A DNA stretch of 64,000 nucleotides from Mesaphorura yosii (GCA_009869945.1 WIXG01000036.1:186001-250000), one strand, 5' to 3'; shown: positions 13,375 to 30,428, counted from the first letter of the stretch. Translations and numbers: made by a program. Notes: generated by a model not told the origin, from the sequence alone.

Positions 13375-14935
13375 GCAGTTTAGAATTTTCAAGTGTCGCC
13401 TGTTTATTCACTAAACGGCTTGCACGGAGGGTTAGGCTTGGCTTCTCTGATGATTTCATCATTCTCTACCATGAACAGTCAAGATCATGGGATCCATGTG
13501 TGATGTCCTCCTGCTTTCACTTTATTCTATTCAAGACGTGCGGCGTTTCTAATCTCTACCAAATTCGCATGTAAACAGCATGTGGCATTTCTCAAAGTGC
13601 AGTGGCATTTGCTGATATGTGATTTTTAGAAGAATGTTTATCAGCAGCACACGTATAATTGGCTGAAAGAGTATAAATGTCAATCATAATCACAAAAATC
13701 TCATAATTCTGGTCGCACATTACGAAGTACGTTAACAAAATCATCGACTGTGTCCAGTTCGCTTTCGAACTTAACCCTGCCGATTCAAAGGTCAGAAAAC
13801 CGTCCGAGACTTCTCAGGTCGGTCTCCATGCAGTGCTAGAGTGCTGACTGTTACACGGTGATAACCTTCAACGATGTAGTAATTACGAAATTATTTATCC
13901 TCTGCTGTTTATGGCAACTTCTCAGGCCAATTATCGGAACGGCACAGAGGTCGTAGAATTTCCGTCGGGCATTCTATTGAACTATCTCAATCTTTGGAAG
14001 GAAATTTACCCAGTAGGAACTTGTAGTGAGCCGTAAAGAATTGATCAATTATAGGCACCTATTTGAACCATAATTATGGGATGTTTGTCTATGACCTGAG
14101 CTTAATTCAAGAGAATTACGCTCAACTTGAAACCTCAGATTTATCTTCGTGTAACAGCCAATGAATGAATTCGAGTACAACCAAAGTGCAAAAATTCAAC
14201 CACTTTGGAAGTGGTTTGAGGTCCAGTGTCGATCCACGCCTTGCTCGTGATGATTTGTTTTGCTTGAGCTCAATACTTTCAGCTCATCTCCGTGCGTCAG
14301 TGGAATCTTGCAATCACGGCAAATGACAACTCGAGCGAAGAAAAAGAAACAAATCATATTTCTTATAAGAGACGGTCAACTTGAGTTCTTGAGCTGACAC
14401 ACGTACGCGTTAAATCAGCAAGCGACTCAGGACATGATCTCGAAATTTCTCAGATAAGACGTAATTGCGACATAAACTTCCATGTAATGTGATTTCGAAT
14501 TAAAACTACACAGTCGCATCTTTGTACCATTGATGAGCGAAGGACTAAATCTGTCGTAAAGAAATTACGTAAGCAACTTGAAAGATGAAAGTATAATTGA
14601 CGGATGTAATCAATTTGTCTCTGACAGTCCAGTCAACACGTTCTCCTCGTCCAGTTAAACACAGGTCGTGAAAAGTATCCAGCCTACGCTTAAAAGTTAC
14701 AAATATTTGGAGTTGCTGCTGAAGAACTGCAATCACACAAGGAGAACAATTTCTTATAACAGTATATTCAAAGATCGATAGGAATTCGGGTGTCGTTGTC
14801 CTGCCACTCACCTCATACGAGAGAAAAGCGGTCGTGTGATTCATTCTAACAGGACTTTTCTCATTTCTGAACCGATTGATTGATTGCTGCTCGATTGGGT
14901 GGTCCATTGTTGATCCTTATTAAAAGGTCTAGAAA
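13375..14935. other. Intergenic stretch between SNX19 and CDO1
   Basis: No exon chain or repeat recognised. A 120-codon antisense frame at 14545-14907 has no family resemblance and lies over the likely CDO1 promoter, so I treat it as chance. Confidence 0.5.
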
Positions 14936-15947
14936 ATGAGTCCCGTTGCTCACAATACTAAAAAGTACTGCGAAGTGGAATCTTTGGACGACCTCATTCG
15001 CCAATTGCACGAAATATTCGAAAGTGACCATGTGGACATCGACCAAGTTCAGACAGTCATGGAGTCATACAAAAGCTGTCCAGCAGAGTGGAAAAAGTTT
15101 GCCAAATTTGACCCGTACAGGTAAGGAACCATTGGAAGCTTGTTATTGAGGCATATTGTGGCAGTGAGCAATTGTAACCTTTAGAGCTGATGCGCAGAGC
15201 GAGGTCGAAGGTCAGGATAAGGCAATGTCCATATCTCAAGACGCATAGTTGAGGAGAGAACGACGCAATGAGTCAATATGCTGTGAACAGACACATATAC
15301 ATGATTTGATGTAGTTTAAATGGAATGTTTTCAGGTACACTCGGAATTTAGTTGACGAAGGCAACGGCAAGTTCAATTTGATGATACTCTGCTGGGGTGA
15401 AGGACACGGCTCCGCGGTCCATGACCACGCTGATGCGCACTGCTTCATGAAAATTTTGCAAGGTGAACTGAGCGAAATTCGGTTCGAGTGGCCTGGACCC
15501 GACCAAGAGACCAGCTTGAAAGAAATTGGGAGATCACGGCTTGAAACGGAAAGCGTCTGCTACATAAATGGTGAGATATGTAGTCGATATGAAATGAATA
15601 CTGTGACACAATAATTTAATAGCGTTAATCAATACCGTTCGTTACAGACTCAATAGGACTTCATCGCGTTGAGAATCCGAGCCACACAGAGCCGGCTGTA
15701 AGTCTTCACTTGTACTGTCCTCCTTTCTCATCCTGCAGCACGTTTGACCAAAGGACTGGACATCGCACTAAATGTCAAGTCACGTTCTGGTCAAAATACG
15801 GAGAAAAGACAACTTACGTAAGCACAAACAACACTACCAAACAATGCGAAAAGTTCTCATGTGCATATTCATGATGCAACATGCATGTTGAAACATTCAC
15901 AGGGGACGCCTGGATCTTGCTCAGTTGTGGAACCAGAAAACAATTAA
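14936..15947 (+). CDS. CDO1: Cysteine dioxygenase type 1
   Basis: Four exons: 14936-15120, 15335-15570, 15648-15817, 15903-15947, giving 211 residues (mammalian CDO is 200). This cupin enzyme oxidises L-cysteine to cysteine sulfinate in the cytosol, the committed step to taurine and sulfate. The three iron-binding histidines are visible: His91 and His93 in the H-D-H-A-D-A-H motif and His146 in G-L-H-R-V-E-N. Cys98 and Tyr163 (in L-H-L-Y) are placed to form the Cys-Tyr cofactor known in the mammalian enzyme. The last tiny exon is supported because it restores the family's short tail, E-P-E-N-N. Reading through the third intron instead would add an unrelated tail ending near 15870. Confidence 0.95.
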
Positions 15948-18890
15948 TCCTTTCTGATGACTGCAAGTCGACCTCAAATGGCTTGGAATGGTCATGCAAA
16001 GTCGCAATGCGATTGTAGTGCTTCCTGCATAAATAACGAGTTCAAAATTGGCACCTAAACATTTGGTCAGGAAGCAAGCTCAAGTCTTCTCCTTCAAGCT
16101 CAACTTGAATTCAATTTTTATATAATGGAAAGTGCTATTTTTCTAATTGATGTAAATAAGTCGTGAAACTCTGTTGTTTAATAAATTTTGTCAGTTCAAT
16201 TTGATTTATGAATTCAGTGATTGTTATGTACGTTTTGTTGCAGTATTTAGTATCAACAGCAAACAATCTTGAATGTCTTGACTAAAAGATTCCGTTCAGG
16301 CTGATCAGCATGCTCGTCAGCATTAAGGTCGCAATGACAGCTAATCCGTGCGCCTACTTCAACTCTCTATTTGAATCCGATAACTGCGTTGCAGCCAATG
16401 TTTTTATTCCACGTCAATGTATGTCAATGATCGATGAGGTCTCAATGAAAGAATTTTAGGACTGTATCATAATTGGGATATAATTGCTACGTATGACACA
16501 ATGGGTGGTAATTAGCGTTAAATGACCATTATTTGCAATTCTACATCGTATTTACCGGGTCCTGAGTTGCTTGACCTTGGTGTTATCTTTTCTTCCCGCC
16601 TGGTCCTCCAGCCCTTTCTGGAATTTGACACCGGAACAATAATTAAAGCGTGCCTTCTGTTCTTCAAGTTGGGCGGTCGTACACTATATAATATAAAATC
16701 GCGAAATGTATCTTATATGGCAATGCAGCCTTTTGCCCAAGAAATACATACTTCGCAAAGCGTGTCGAAGGAGAACTGATATCACTTATACCGGTCATAA
16801 AATGAGGTTGCGTGCGTGTTCCGTGCAAAGAAAAAAAGATGGCTGCATGTCTCACAATTGAAACGGTTTCGCAAACATCTAAGAGTCGAACAAGTGCTCA
16901 TTCCCCGGCCGGCCGCAGTGGTTTAGCTTGGGTGTCAGAAATTGACTGCTGACGAATGTCAAGAGTCTTGCGAAATGCGAACGGAAGAGGTTATTAAATT
17001 TTTAATAGACTCATCGTTGACTTGGCTTTCCATCTACAATGAAATGAGAGGAGTGGGGACATGAAATGGAAACGGAACGAATGAATAAATAACGTGTTTT
17101 TATAGTTGTGATTACCTGTCCGTTCGTCCGATGCACCAATAATCAACATTTTCTTATTGATTTTTCCGTGCTATGTGGCAGTGGTCTATGCATGCCATTG
17201 TAATCATGTAATAAAGAATTGACCACTTTGGTCGTGCTGTCTTTTGTGCTGAAACGTATTCCATGTCTACTAATTTTCAAACACAGTACGGCTTTCATGC
17301 TCCACACGTTGCCCATGGTCGAGTTTACATTGGCTTCGATTTACCTACACTTCTCACCCGAATGAGGCCCAATCTAAATTAGTGTTGAGCAATTCCCGAC
17401 GTATTGATGGCCAGGTGTAAAGTACTTGTTGGGTAATTATCTTTCAAGTCCGGTTCGTTCTCCGCCAGAGCGCATGTAGACCTTGCGGGATTGGTCCTTA
17501 GTAATTAAAGTTTGTTTGTTTCATTCGTAGTGCAACCTTCAATCTGTCAAGTGCTTTATAATTAAAACGCTCCCTTCTTTGTACTAAGATTTGTAATTAC
17601 CTCAGCCAAGTTTATAAAGGCAAGTGAAAGAAATGATTTCCAGTCAAATCTGAAATCCACGACCACGCTCAACGCTTCGACTGTACGCACAAAGGTAAGT
17701 TGACAATTTCTTTTGACGGAATCATTTAAGCCACCATTTAAAAATAACCAGCACCTTTTGCCGTAAAATACCGGTGGGACATTTTGGGCACCTTGAGACA
17801 CATCTATCAACATTTTGAAACAGAATAATGCTGACAATAAAGTTGTGCATGAGAACGCCCGCGTCCGGGCTATGAGCACTCAAGTGCTGGAAGGGTTCTG
17901 ACTGCAGTAGGCAAGCGTGCCCGTGTGTGACCCTTTCTCTACCATTCCAATTAGCAATGTTTATTTCTAGCCTGAAATATCTGAAATCAATCCGAAAGCA
18001 ATATTATAATCCCAATCTAGATATATTTGCAACCTTGGGACGCTTTATTTCAATTTATTGTGCACTTCGTGCCGTGTATAAATGTCAATCCATTAAGTAG
18101 ATGTCCAATGACATGACAGTTTCTGTGTGCATAATGGACGTCAATATAATCTCTATTTGCTCTCTATTATTGGGGGACTCTTGAATCGGGAGTTGCTAAC
18201 GACTAGGCTGACCCTGAGACTCACGCTCGCACTCACTATTGATAGAAATCGACGAGACTGGCTACGGTAAGCTGACGCATGCAGTGTGACGGTGAAAGTT
18301 CAAATTTATTACTTGCTCCAGTGGCTGTGAATCAGGAGCTTGCGTAAAAAGAGCGGAGAAAGAGCAAAGTTGATCTCTGCATCTGAGGCGAGGAAGGCTG
18401 AGCAGAGGCTGTGCTGAGGCTGCGGGAAATGTCACGAGTCACGAGTGACGTTTAATTAAAAGATTTCGCAGAACTCGAAAGACGCAACCAAAAATGTCCT
18501 ACTAGAATAGGGCCTAGTGATTGTAAACACAATTGACGATTGCGTACCACGCAAAAGGCAAATTGTGAGTGTAAGCAGCCGTGCGCAAATTAGCGAAATG
18601 TCATTTAACGCGTAGATAAAAATAGAACAAGTGAGATTTAGGAGAGAAAAAGGTTCATGTACACAGAGTCAGCTGATGCTGGAAGCAGAATTTTAAAAAT
18701 TGTTGCAGTTTAAATGTGACGTCTGAAATCTTATCAGTGATACGTCACAAGCACCAGGATATGAGGAATCATTAAAATGTAACGTAACAAAGCAAACTCG
18801 TAATTCCGGGCGCAGAAACCACTTGCCTTCTTACCAAAGCTTCTGCCTAGCGTGATATAATTTCTCCATTCTTTTTATTTGTGCTTCAAA
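15948..18890. other. CDO1 3' UTR and intergenic stretch before WDSUB1
   Basis: The first 250 bases are probably the CDO1 3' UTR. The rest has no recognised gene. A near-perfect plus-strand splice donor (AAAG then GTAAGT) at 17694/17695 could end a non-coding first exon of the downstream WD40 gene. No coding potential supports it. Confidence 0.5.
16180..16185 (+). terminator. poly(A) signal of CDO1
   Basis: AATAAA about 235 bases after the stop, followed by a T-rich stretch. Confidence 0.55.
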
Positions 18891-21800
18891 ATGCGAAGTG
18901 GTAGCCGTAAACATAATCGATCGAGAGTAGACTGGGATCGGGTGGACCACGGCAACACTCTGATCATGAGTTGGGACTTATCCAATGGTGTTCGTCTTCA
19001 GACCTTAAATCTGCATATCAATGACATCAACAGTGTGTGCTTCGGACGCAACTTCACGTTGGCGACGGGGTCCAGGTAAGAATTCACGAGCCATCGCCTA
19101 CATCCAAGTGTTCAATCATTTAATGCCTCGTGACGTTCATAGTGACAAGACTGCTGGTATTTGGAAATGGACAAAGGGCAACGGATACGCAAACTGCTCA
19201 AACAGGCTCACAGATCACAAGTATTCCATCACGTGCGTAGAGTTTTCGCCTTACGGAACAATCTTGGCAACAGCTTCGGTGGATGGGTGCTGTTCGTTGT
19301 GGGATGTTACAGTAAGTCATACCACCGATAAGATTCCTAAACTGCTATGCACGTGCATCTAAGTGTTTGGTGTGCTCCACAGAATGGCGAGAAAATGACA
19401 AGTTTCTTTCAACCTCGAAATGCCGCCATTCGGGTTTGTCATTTCTCTTCAATGTCAACACTCCTCGCAACTGCTGGCGACTCTGGATCCTTGTACATCT
19501 GGGACATTTCCACTAAGAAGCTTCAAAAGTAATTATAAGCATAACACCTTACTTTGCTTGGCTTAGCAATTTGTGATTTTGTCACTTCTTAATTCTTCAG
19601 CACATTTGGCCATGGAGAGGAGGCCATTTATGGAACCAGTTTCTGCCCAGCTGATGGATATTTGGTCAGTGGGTGCGGAGGCGGAATTCTACAGTTGTGG
19701 GACGCCACTGGAAGCCACACCAAGTCACTGGCAATCGCAGAAAATGCTCATGAAGGTGGAGTAACAAGCGTCACCTTCGGACCAGCTCTAGTTAGCAGTA
19801 CGTCGAATCGAATTAATTTAATCATTCAAGGTGACTGGTGTTTATAACTTCCTTGGGCATTACAGGTGACGGCGGTCTAGCGAAACAATGCCTTATGGTT
19901 ACTGGAGGTCATGATCATTGTGTCAAGCTCTGGAATGTTACAATTGGCATAGACTACAATATTGAACCACTAAGAACGTTTCAGGGACATAGCGGCTCGG
20001 TGTTCTGTGTCCGCATATCTCATGGCGTGATTGCATCGGCAAGTGGCGACAAAACCGTCCGGCTCTGGACTGTAAGCTCACGAGATTCTGAATTCTTATC
20101 TCTATGAGCCAAACTCATTTCTTACTTGTTGCTGCACAGGTTAATGGAAAATGTATTAAAGTTCTGGAAGGACATGATCGGTAAATTACTTATCTTAACA
20201 CGATATGTGGAACTCACTGGTTGATGTTTGACTAAATGTTTCCGTAAAATTACTTACAGATATGTCACTTCTTGTGGATTTTCATCGGATGGCCGTCTTC
20301 TTGCATCTGGTAACCAGTTTAGAATTGTGACTTGCCAATTTGTGCGACAAATCTTGACATGAGTCTGCATGCATCAGGATCGAATGACAAATCTGTCATG
20401 GTTTGGGATTTAACTGGAACTCTTCGGTTGACTGACGACTTGACGGCATCAACAGAATTTAGTTTGACAGCCGAAGAAATGTGGCCTCAATATGAGAAAC
20501 TATGCAAGTCGCGCATGCAACAGGAAGTCAATGGCATATCACTGAAAGGCAGCTTTTTGGAACCCAAAGTGGACTTTAATTCTTGCCTTATCATTGGATC
20601 GGCATTTATAATTGCTGCATCTAGGTTTGTTCATTCGTGCTCATCGTTTATTCTCGCATTATGCTGCATAATAGCTCCAAGGGGTTTGTTTCTGTCTACG
20701 ATGCTTTAGTTGCTTATGAAGCCCATACCTTTAAACCTGCATTGATTTGGGATCACTCTCCTCCTTTGGTAGCCAAGGTTTTATGAGGTGGCGGCGAATA
20801 ATGCTTGCGTTTTACGTAATCTATTTGGAAGCTTTCTGCATTTGCTTGAACCCGGTTTGTTTTTTTGGTGATTTATTTTCAATGCAACAGCAGCTCCAAA
20901 TGTGTCTTCGCCTGGAGTCTCGAAACAATGGCTCCTGTGGATATTTCGCCCATTTGTACTCACAAATACTCCGTTAACTCAGTCTCGTACTGTGCTGCGT
21001 TAGAAATTCTAGCATCTGCATCTTCGGATGGAACAATCAATCTGTGCGATGTTCAGGTAATTCTGCTTTAGTATTTTTGACTATTCGCGCATAAAATTAC
21101 ATGCTCTCTGCTTCACATCCGCAGAAGAAAGAAAGGATCGGCAGCCTGTATCACCCAAGTGGAGGTGCTCTTCGCATCTGTCAGTTCTCACCCGACGGAA
21201 CACTGCTTCTGGCTGCTGGGGATGACGAAAAGGCTTCACTCTGGAAGGTTAAAAGTCAGTCACTAATGAAACAATTCAGTGAGCATGAGGTGAGAGGCTA
21301 ATGAGTTTTCTTTCGAGTATGCCTTCATACATTTTTCATCCACGTACAGGCTGCCATTTATGGGGCATCCTTTACCCCTTGTGGGCAGTATGCGGTGACT
21401 GGATGCTCGAATGGTCATATAAAGCTGTGGGATTGCCTGAATGAAGACTCTACTGCGTCCCTCTTCACTCAGCAAGGAGCTCACGAATTGGGAGTAACCA
21501 CATGCGAATTTTCTTCAAAAGGTATTCGGAGATCTCTTTTCATTCCGGACCGCTAATTAACCCTTGTAATGCTTCAATGCCGTAGGTTTAGGAGGGTCAA
21601 AGGGTCAGCATTGCTTTCTACTGGCATCTGGAGGGAACGATTCGTTGATTAAATTGTGGCAAGTAAGCATTGGATCTAAGAATGTGGCGAATTTTACAAT
21701 TTGGCAAACTTTCACGGACCATGGAACCGCTAACATAATGTGCGTCGCGTTTTCCAAGTCTGGAAAGCTTTTGGCATCTGCTGCTGGAGACAAAACTGTT

Positions 21801-22781
21801 CGGCTCTGGAATGTGGTAAGAGCTATTAATTCGAAAGTCGACGAATGTAGCCGTTAGTTTTTGTTTAGTCCAAAACTAAACCTTTGAATTAATGCTTTCA
21901 GAACACCGGAACTTGCATTCAAGTGGTGGAAGGCCACGAGCGTTATGTGACTGGTGTTTCATTCTCAAGTGGTTCACTTTTGGTGTCATGTCAGTGTTAC
22001 TAGTTTTATTAGCATATTTTTATCGTCAGGTCATGCATTTACAATATCAATGTCATTTGTGTTAAGGCTCCAGCGATCACACTGTCAAAGTGTGGCAACT
22101 TCATGGGAGCTTAGCTTGTGAAACAGCAGCTGCTGAAAATGTGGCCATTGAAAAAATGGTATCTGAGTGGACCTGCGAAGACGTGGTGAAATGGTTGGCG
22201 GAAATTGGATTGGGTGATTTGGGATATACTTTCGAATCAGCCGAAGTGGACGGTAGTCGCCTGATTCGACTGAGCGACCAAATCCTCTTGAACGATCTTA
22301 AAATAGGCAAGCAGAGCATACTGTAATAGGTTCCATTTGCAAGTCCCGCTGACTTTGAAATGTTTGGGCTAATTTTTTAGAAGAAGAAAACATCAGGAAG
22401 CAATTACTGGTGGAACTGCAGTGGCTTAAATCGCTCGGGCTGAGTTCGAAGAAAACTCTTTCCCAGTCCATCACGATCACTGCTCCTCAGGAATTCTTTT
22501 GCCCAATCACTCACGAAATCTTTACGGAGCCCGTAACATGTGCAGGTTTGCCTCTCGCTCAATTGTTAGTCTCAATTGAACTACCTTTTACTGACATTTA
22601 ATTAATTCATTTAGACGGGCACAATTATGATCGCAACGCCATACAAGAATGGTTTCTGACTGGGAAGACGACAAGTCCGATGACCAATATGGAGCTCACA
22701 AGTTTGGCACTCACTCCCAATTTTGAACTGCAAAACAGAATATCAGAATTTCTTGCTCAACGTCTCAACAGTTCTGCCTAA
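18891..22781 (+). CDS. WDSUB1: WDSUB1-like WD40/SAM/U-box protein with a duplicated propeller
   Basis: Sixteen exons: 18891-19075, 19143-19311, 19383-19528, 19601-19797, 19866-20071, 20140-20180, 20260-20309, 20378-20624, 20891-21056, 21125-21289, 21350-21521, 21586-21815, 21902-21989, 22067-22306, 22381-22545, 22615-22781. They give about 877 residues against roughly 480 for the vertebrate protein. Seven WD40 blades end near residue 345. A linker of about 45 residues follows, then a second set of seven blades, one SAM domain (about 720-768; E-W-T-C-E-D-V-V-K-W-L) and one U-box (about 795-870; F-F-C-P-I-T-H-E-I-F, D-G-H-N-Y-D-R, S-P-M-T-N). The U-box predicts E3 ubiquitin ligase activity, with the propellers binding substrate. 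ATG 18891 is favoured because an in-frame stop (18858-18860) lies upstream with no splice acceptor between. Two tandem genes instead of one fusion cannot be fully excluded. Confidence 0.85.
18980..22110 (+). repeat. Diverged head-to-tail duplication of a seven-blade WD40 unit
   Basis: Unit A (about 18980-20440) and unit B (about 20565-22110) each encode seven blades in the same order with the same oddities. Blade 4 starts with an A-I-Y-G pattern, blade 5 with A-H-E-x-G-V-T, and blade 7 with G-H-(D/E)-R-Y-V-T. The copies differ at many positions, so the duplication is old. Confidence 0.85.
22307..22380 (+). other. GC-AG intron inside WDSUB1
   Basis: The exon end ATAG is followed by GCAAGC. 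The reading phase (1 base, completed by AA of the next exon) fits only this donor and restores the L-K-I-E sequence expected at the end of the SAM domain. The nearby GT at 22323 gives the wrong phase and a stop in the next exon. Confidence 0.8.
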
Positions 22782-23149
22782 TTGTCATTGTACGCAATAA
22801 CTGTATTATAAGTGGGGTATCTTGGTCAAATAATTATCGTCAAATCTGTGATTTCTTAAAAGCAATCATGTATGCTAATATAATGCTGTTTCCCTTGTCG
22901 GAAACGGTGATGTCGCTATGTCGCTTGTTCATGCTTAGAAGCTCTCAAGTTTGAGGGACCAGAAGGTTATTCGTTATTTGCGAGTTGCACTGAAACCACC
23001 GACCCTTGTCAGGTTCTCTTCATTGGATAAAATATTACTGAGTAAATTTCTACGAATTCTCTGACAAGCTGTTCCACGATTGGAGTTTATCATGCTCTTT
23101 CTAAGACAATTCCAATTTTGTTCTAGTCCATAAAATTAAGTGAAGATGC

Positions 23150-23155
23150 AATAAA
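23150..23155 (+). terminator. Possible poly(A) signal of WDSUB1
   Basis: AATAAA 370 bases after the stop, the nearest canonical hexamer I noticed on this strand. Confidence 0.35.
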
Positions 23156-23306
23156 ATTTCGCACTTGCTAAAATGTTATTAACATACCTGACGATGTCTG
23201 ATATTTTTGAACATTCAATTAAGTCCTGGGAGTGTTCATCCAGCTACTTTCCGATTCATTACATTCGAGATTTATTTGCAAGCTGACTCATATATAAAGA
23301 CTAGAA

Positions 23307-23312
23307 TTTATT
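23307..23312 (-). terminator. Possible poly(A) signal of SDHAF3
   Basis: TTTATT on the plus strand (AATAAA on the minus), about 110 bases past the SDHAF3 stop. A second copy is at 23271-23276. Confidence 0.45.
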
Positions 23313-23418
23313 ATGAAATTTGAGATGATTTGTTACATGCTTTTAAATTTTTGTGTGCACAGATCAGTTGTACTGACGACGTTCGCAATGGTATTCAATC
23401 AACTTGCTGAACTGACCG

Positions 23419-23926
23419 TCATCTGTTTTCATGCCTACTCTTGGCCTCATCTTCTTGACATTGCTTCATTTCTTCAGGATATTCGATTGCTTTCTTCAGT
23501 TCATAGAGTTGATACACCTGCTGATCCGCCAGTTCTTCCAGTTTATCCGACAATGGTCTTCCAAACGATTTTGGAGCAGAACCTTTTTGACCAAGCTGCT
23601 TGACTAAAGTTGAATAGTAGTTCTAGTTTGATTAAACGCAAGGAATTATAAATCTTATTCTCTGATGGTCAGGTAAGAAAGCATGATCTTACCGTCCACT
23701 CCGCCATGAAGGTAGCCAGGAAATCCTTAGAGTTTGAAGATTTCGCATGTCTGCGGAATTCGTCCTTCACGTAGACGTCTCCCATTTCTGTCAAAGTTCA
23801 GCCGCATCAGTTTACTACGCCGTTAAATCAACTCAAATGACAATGCCTACCTCTTAATTCATCTGGAAGTGATCTGTGCAGTCGTAAAATCGCTTTGTAG
23901 AGAACACGAATCTGCGGCTGAGACAT
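23419..23926 (-). CDS. SDHAF3: Succinate dehydrogenase assembly factor 3 (ACN9, LYR-type)
   Basis: Three exons on the minus strand: 23926-23851, 23787-23693, 23622-23419. They give 124 residues, close to the human 125. The first exon has the LYR-like helix V-L-Y-K-A-I-L-R-L-H-R. The second has Y-V-K-D-E-F-R-R-H followed by F-x-x-E-W. The third starts with N-Y-Y-S-T-L and carries the acidic L-E-E-L C-terminal helix. The upstream acceptor at 23623/23624 keeps phase 0 and supplies the segment matching the family. SDHAF3 acts in the mitochondrial matrix to help mature the iron-sulfur subunit of complex II. The gene lies tail-to-tail with WDSUB1, about 640 bases apart. An upstream in-frame extension lacks family similarity, so ATG 23926 is preferred. 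Confidence 0.9.
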
Positions 23927-25339
23927 TATGAAGCTGATGACAAGTCCAGTCCCTGGGCTTGTACTTGCAATAGAAGGTTCTGGTTTCCTGAAAGGAGTCA
24001 ACACTCCGCCAATTTTTGTAGCTGAATGCCTCTGGTCTTGAACGAAGTACGAATAGTGCAAAGTTTACGAACTGATACCTAATCACTGCCAATGATTTAT
24101 GAGTTGATTGATTGGCTTTAGCTTTATAGATGAATCTTTCCCGGTGAGTGGTAAATACTTATATTCATTGAATGCAACAGTTCGGTCGGTTCAGCCAGAA
24201 TCTTGCTAAAGAGTTACACTAATGACAAGAGTGAATGCATTTGAATCACTGCGTTCCAGGCACCATTTTCTGACTCTTGCGTTTGCTGGCTTTCAGTATT
24301 GTAATTTTTGGGTTTGAGATTCAAGCCACGTTAATGATACAAACACTCTGATTTATTTTGACATTTCAATTAGAGTTTGTGCTCGTCTGTCACCACCACC
24401 ATCACGATCAACCTTCACAACGCAAAGCAGAATTTAAATCTCACCTACCTGACCAGTTGATACGGAATTGTACACAAGCACTCGTGACCGAGCGAGCTGA
24501 AGTCGAAGAGTGCTTTGTGTGCATGTGCATTTGTCGCATGTTCTCTTGATTTGCAATTGTAATGCACGAATTAGCACTGCAATGATGTTACGCAACCAAT
24601 CCGCAATTGGATTTTGCTTTGTTGCTTTTTTCTATTCAACTTACGCATTTATTCTTGTGTTGCTCCTTTCGTAAACACGTTGAGCACACTCATAAAAACA
24701 TAAACATAGCACAGGGACGTGTTACACAAAGAACAGACATGTATTCATGTGTATTATGGACAAGCATGTCCAGGAACATCAACACGTTACGTAAGGCGTG
24801 GTAGATGCATGAGATCATCATCCAGACCACAGTGCAGGCGAACCTGAATCAGTAGCCTGTCCACAATTCCACTTGTCCATTTCCATTTTTAATATTTGTC
24901 TACTATTTTGTTTAACTTTATACTCAACATCTCTGCTGCTATTACAATTTGTACTTTTCATATTTGTTTTGCATATTGAACTTTGATTCCATCGATAAAA
25001 TTGAGATTAGATCAAACATCGAGATTGTAGCAAGTCTTTCCCAATTCAGAGCTCGAACGTTAACCAGTGACAATACAAATACAAGACAATACGTATACGA
25101 CTTTGGTGATTCCATTCCATGGACATATTCCAGCCTCACTTCAACCTTTCTACTAACAGTTAACTGTGCTCCTCTCTTGCTGCTCTGCTAGCCTAGACTC
25201 AGTGGACTAGACTGCGAATCAACTAATTCATCCCTGGCTCCGGTTCTGGTCTCGCGTCGTATCTGCCTGCCAATTCAAATTAGTCTTCTTCGCTTGCATC
25301 GTGCAATCTACATTTAGAGATTAGAGGTGGAACTGCAAG
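23927..25339. other. Divergent interval between SDHAF3 and coronin
   Basis: It must carry the SDHAF3 promoter (minus) and probably an upstream coronin promoter (plus). A TCAGT initiator-like site lies at about 25198. No coding exon or repeat recognised. Confidence 0.5.
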
Positions 25340-30244
<4,905 letters not shown>

Positions 30245-30422
30245 AGACTTTCTCGCGCATGCAGACCCTTTGTCACAATTATATGTTAACCAGCTGAAGC
30301 ATTTTGTCGTATCATGTAAACATCTTTCTCGCTATGTGATTCATACTCTTAAATTCCGTTCGCCGATTTGTAAGCTTGCTTAGCTTGTAGCTTTATACAA
30401 ATTTCTCACTCGGGCGATGCTG

Positions 30423-30428
30423 AATAAA
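30423..30428 (+). terminator. poly(A) signal of coronin
   Basis: AATAAA about 180 bases after the stop codon at 30242-30244. Confidence 0.6.

Noticed and set aside
14545-14907. 120-codon minus-strand frame upstream of CDO1
   Set aside because: No recognised domain, and it lies over the likely promoter.
16900-16990. tRNA-like A-box resemblance (GGCCGCAGTGG)
   Set aside because: No matching B box or cloverleaf follows, and the motif is not repeated in the window, so neither a tRNA nor a tRNA-derived SINE is supported.
17562-17879. 105-codon minus-strand frame with a signal-peptide-like start
   Set aside because: No splice structure or family match, and it overlaps a good plus-strand donor. 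Probably chance.
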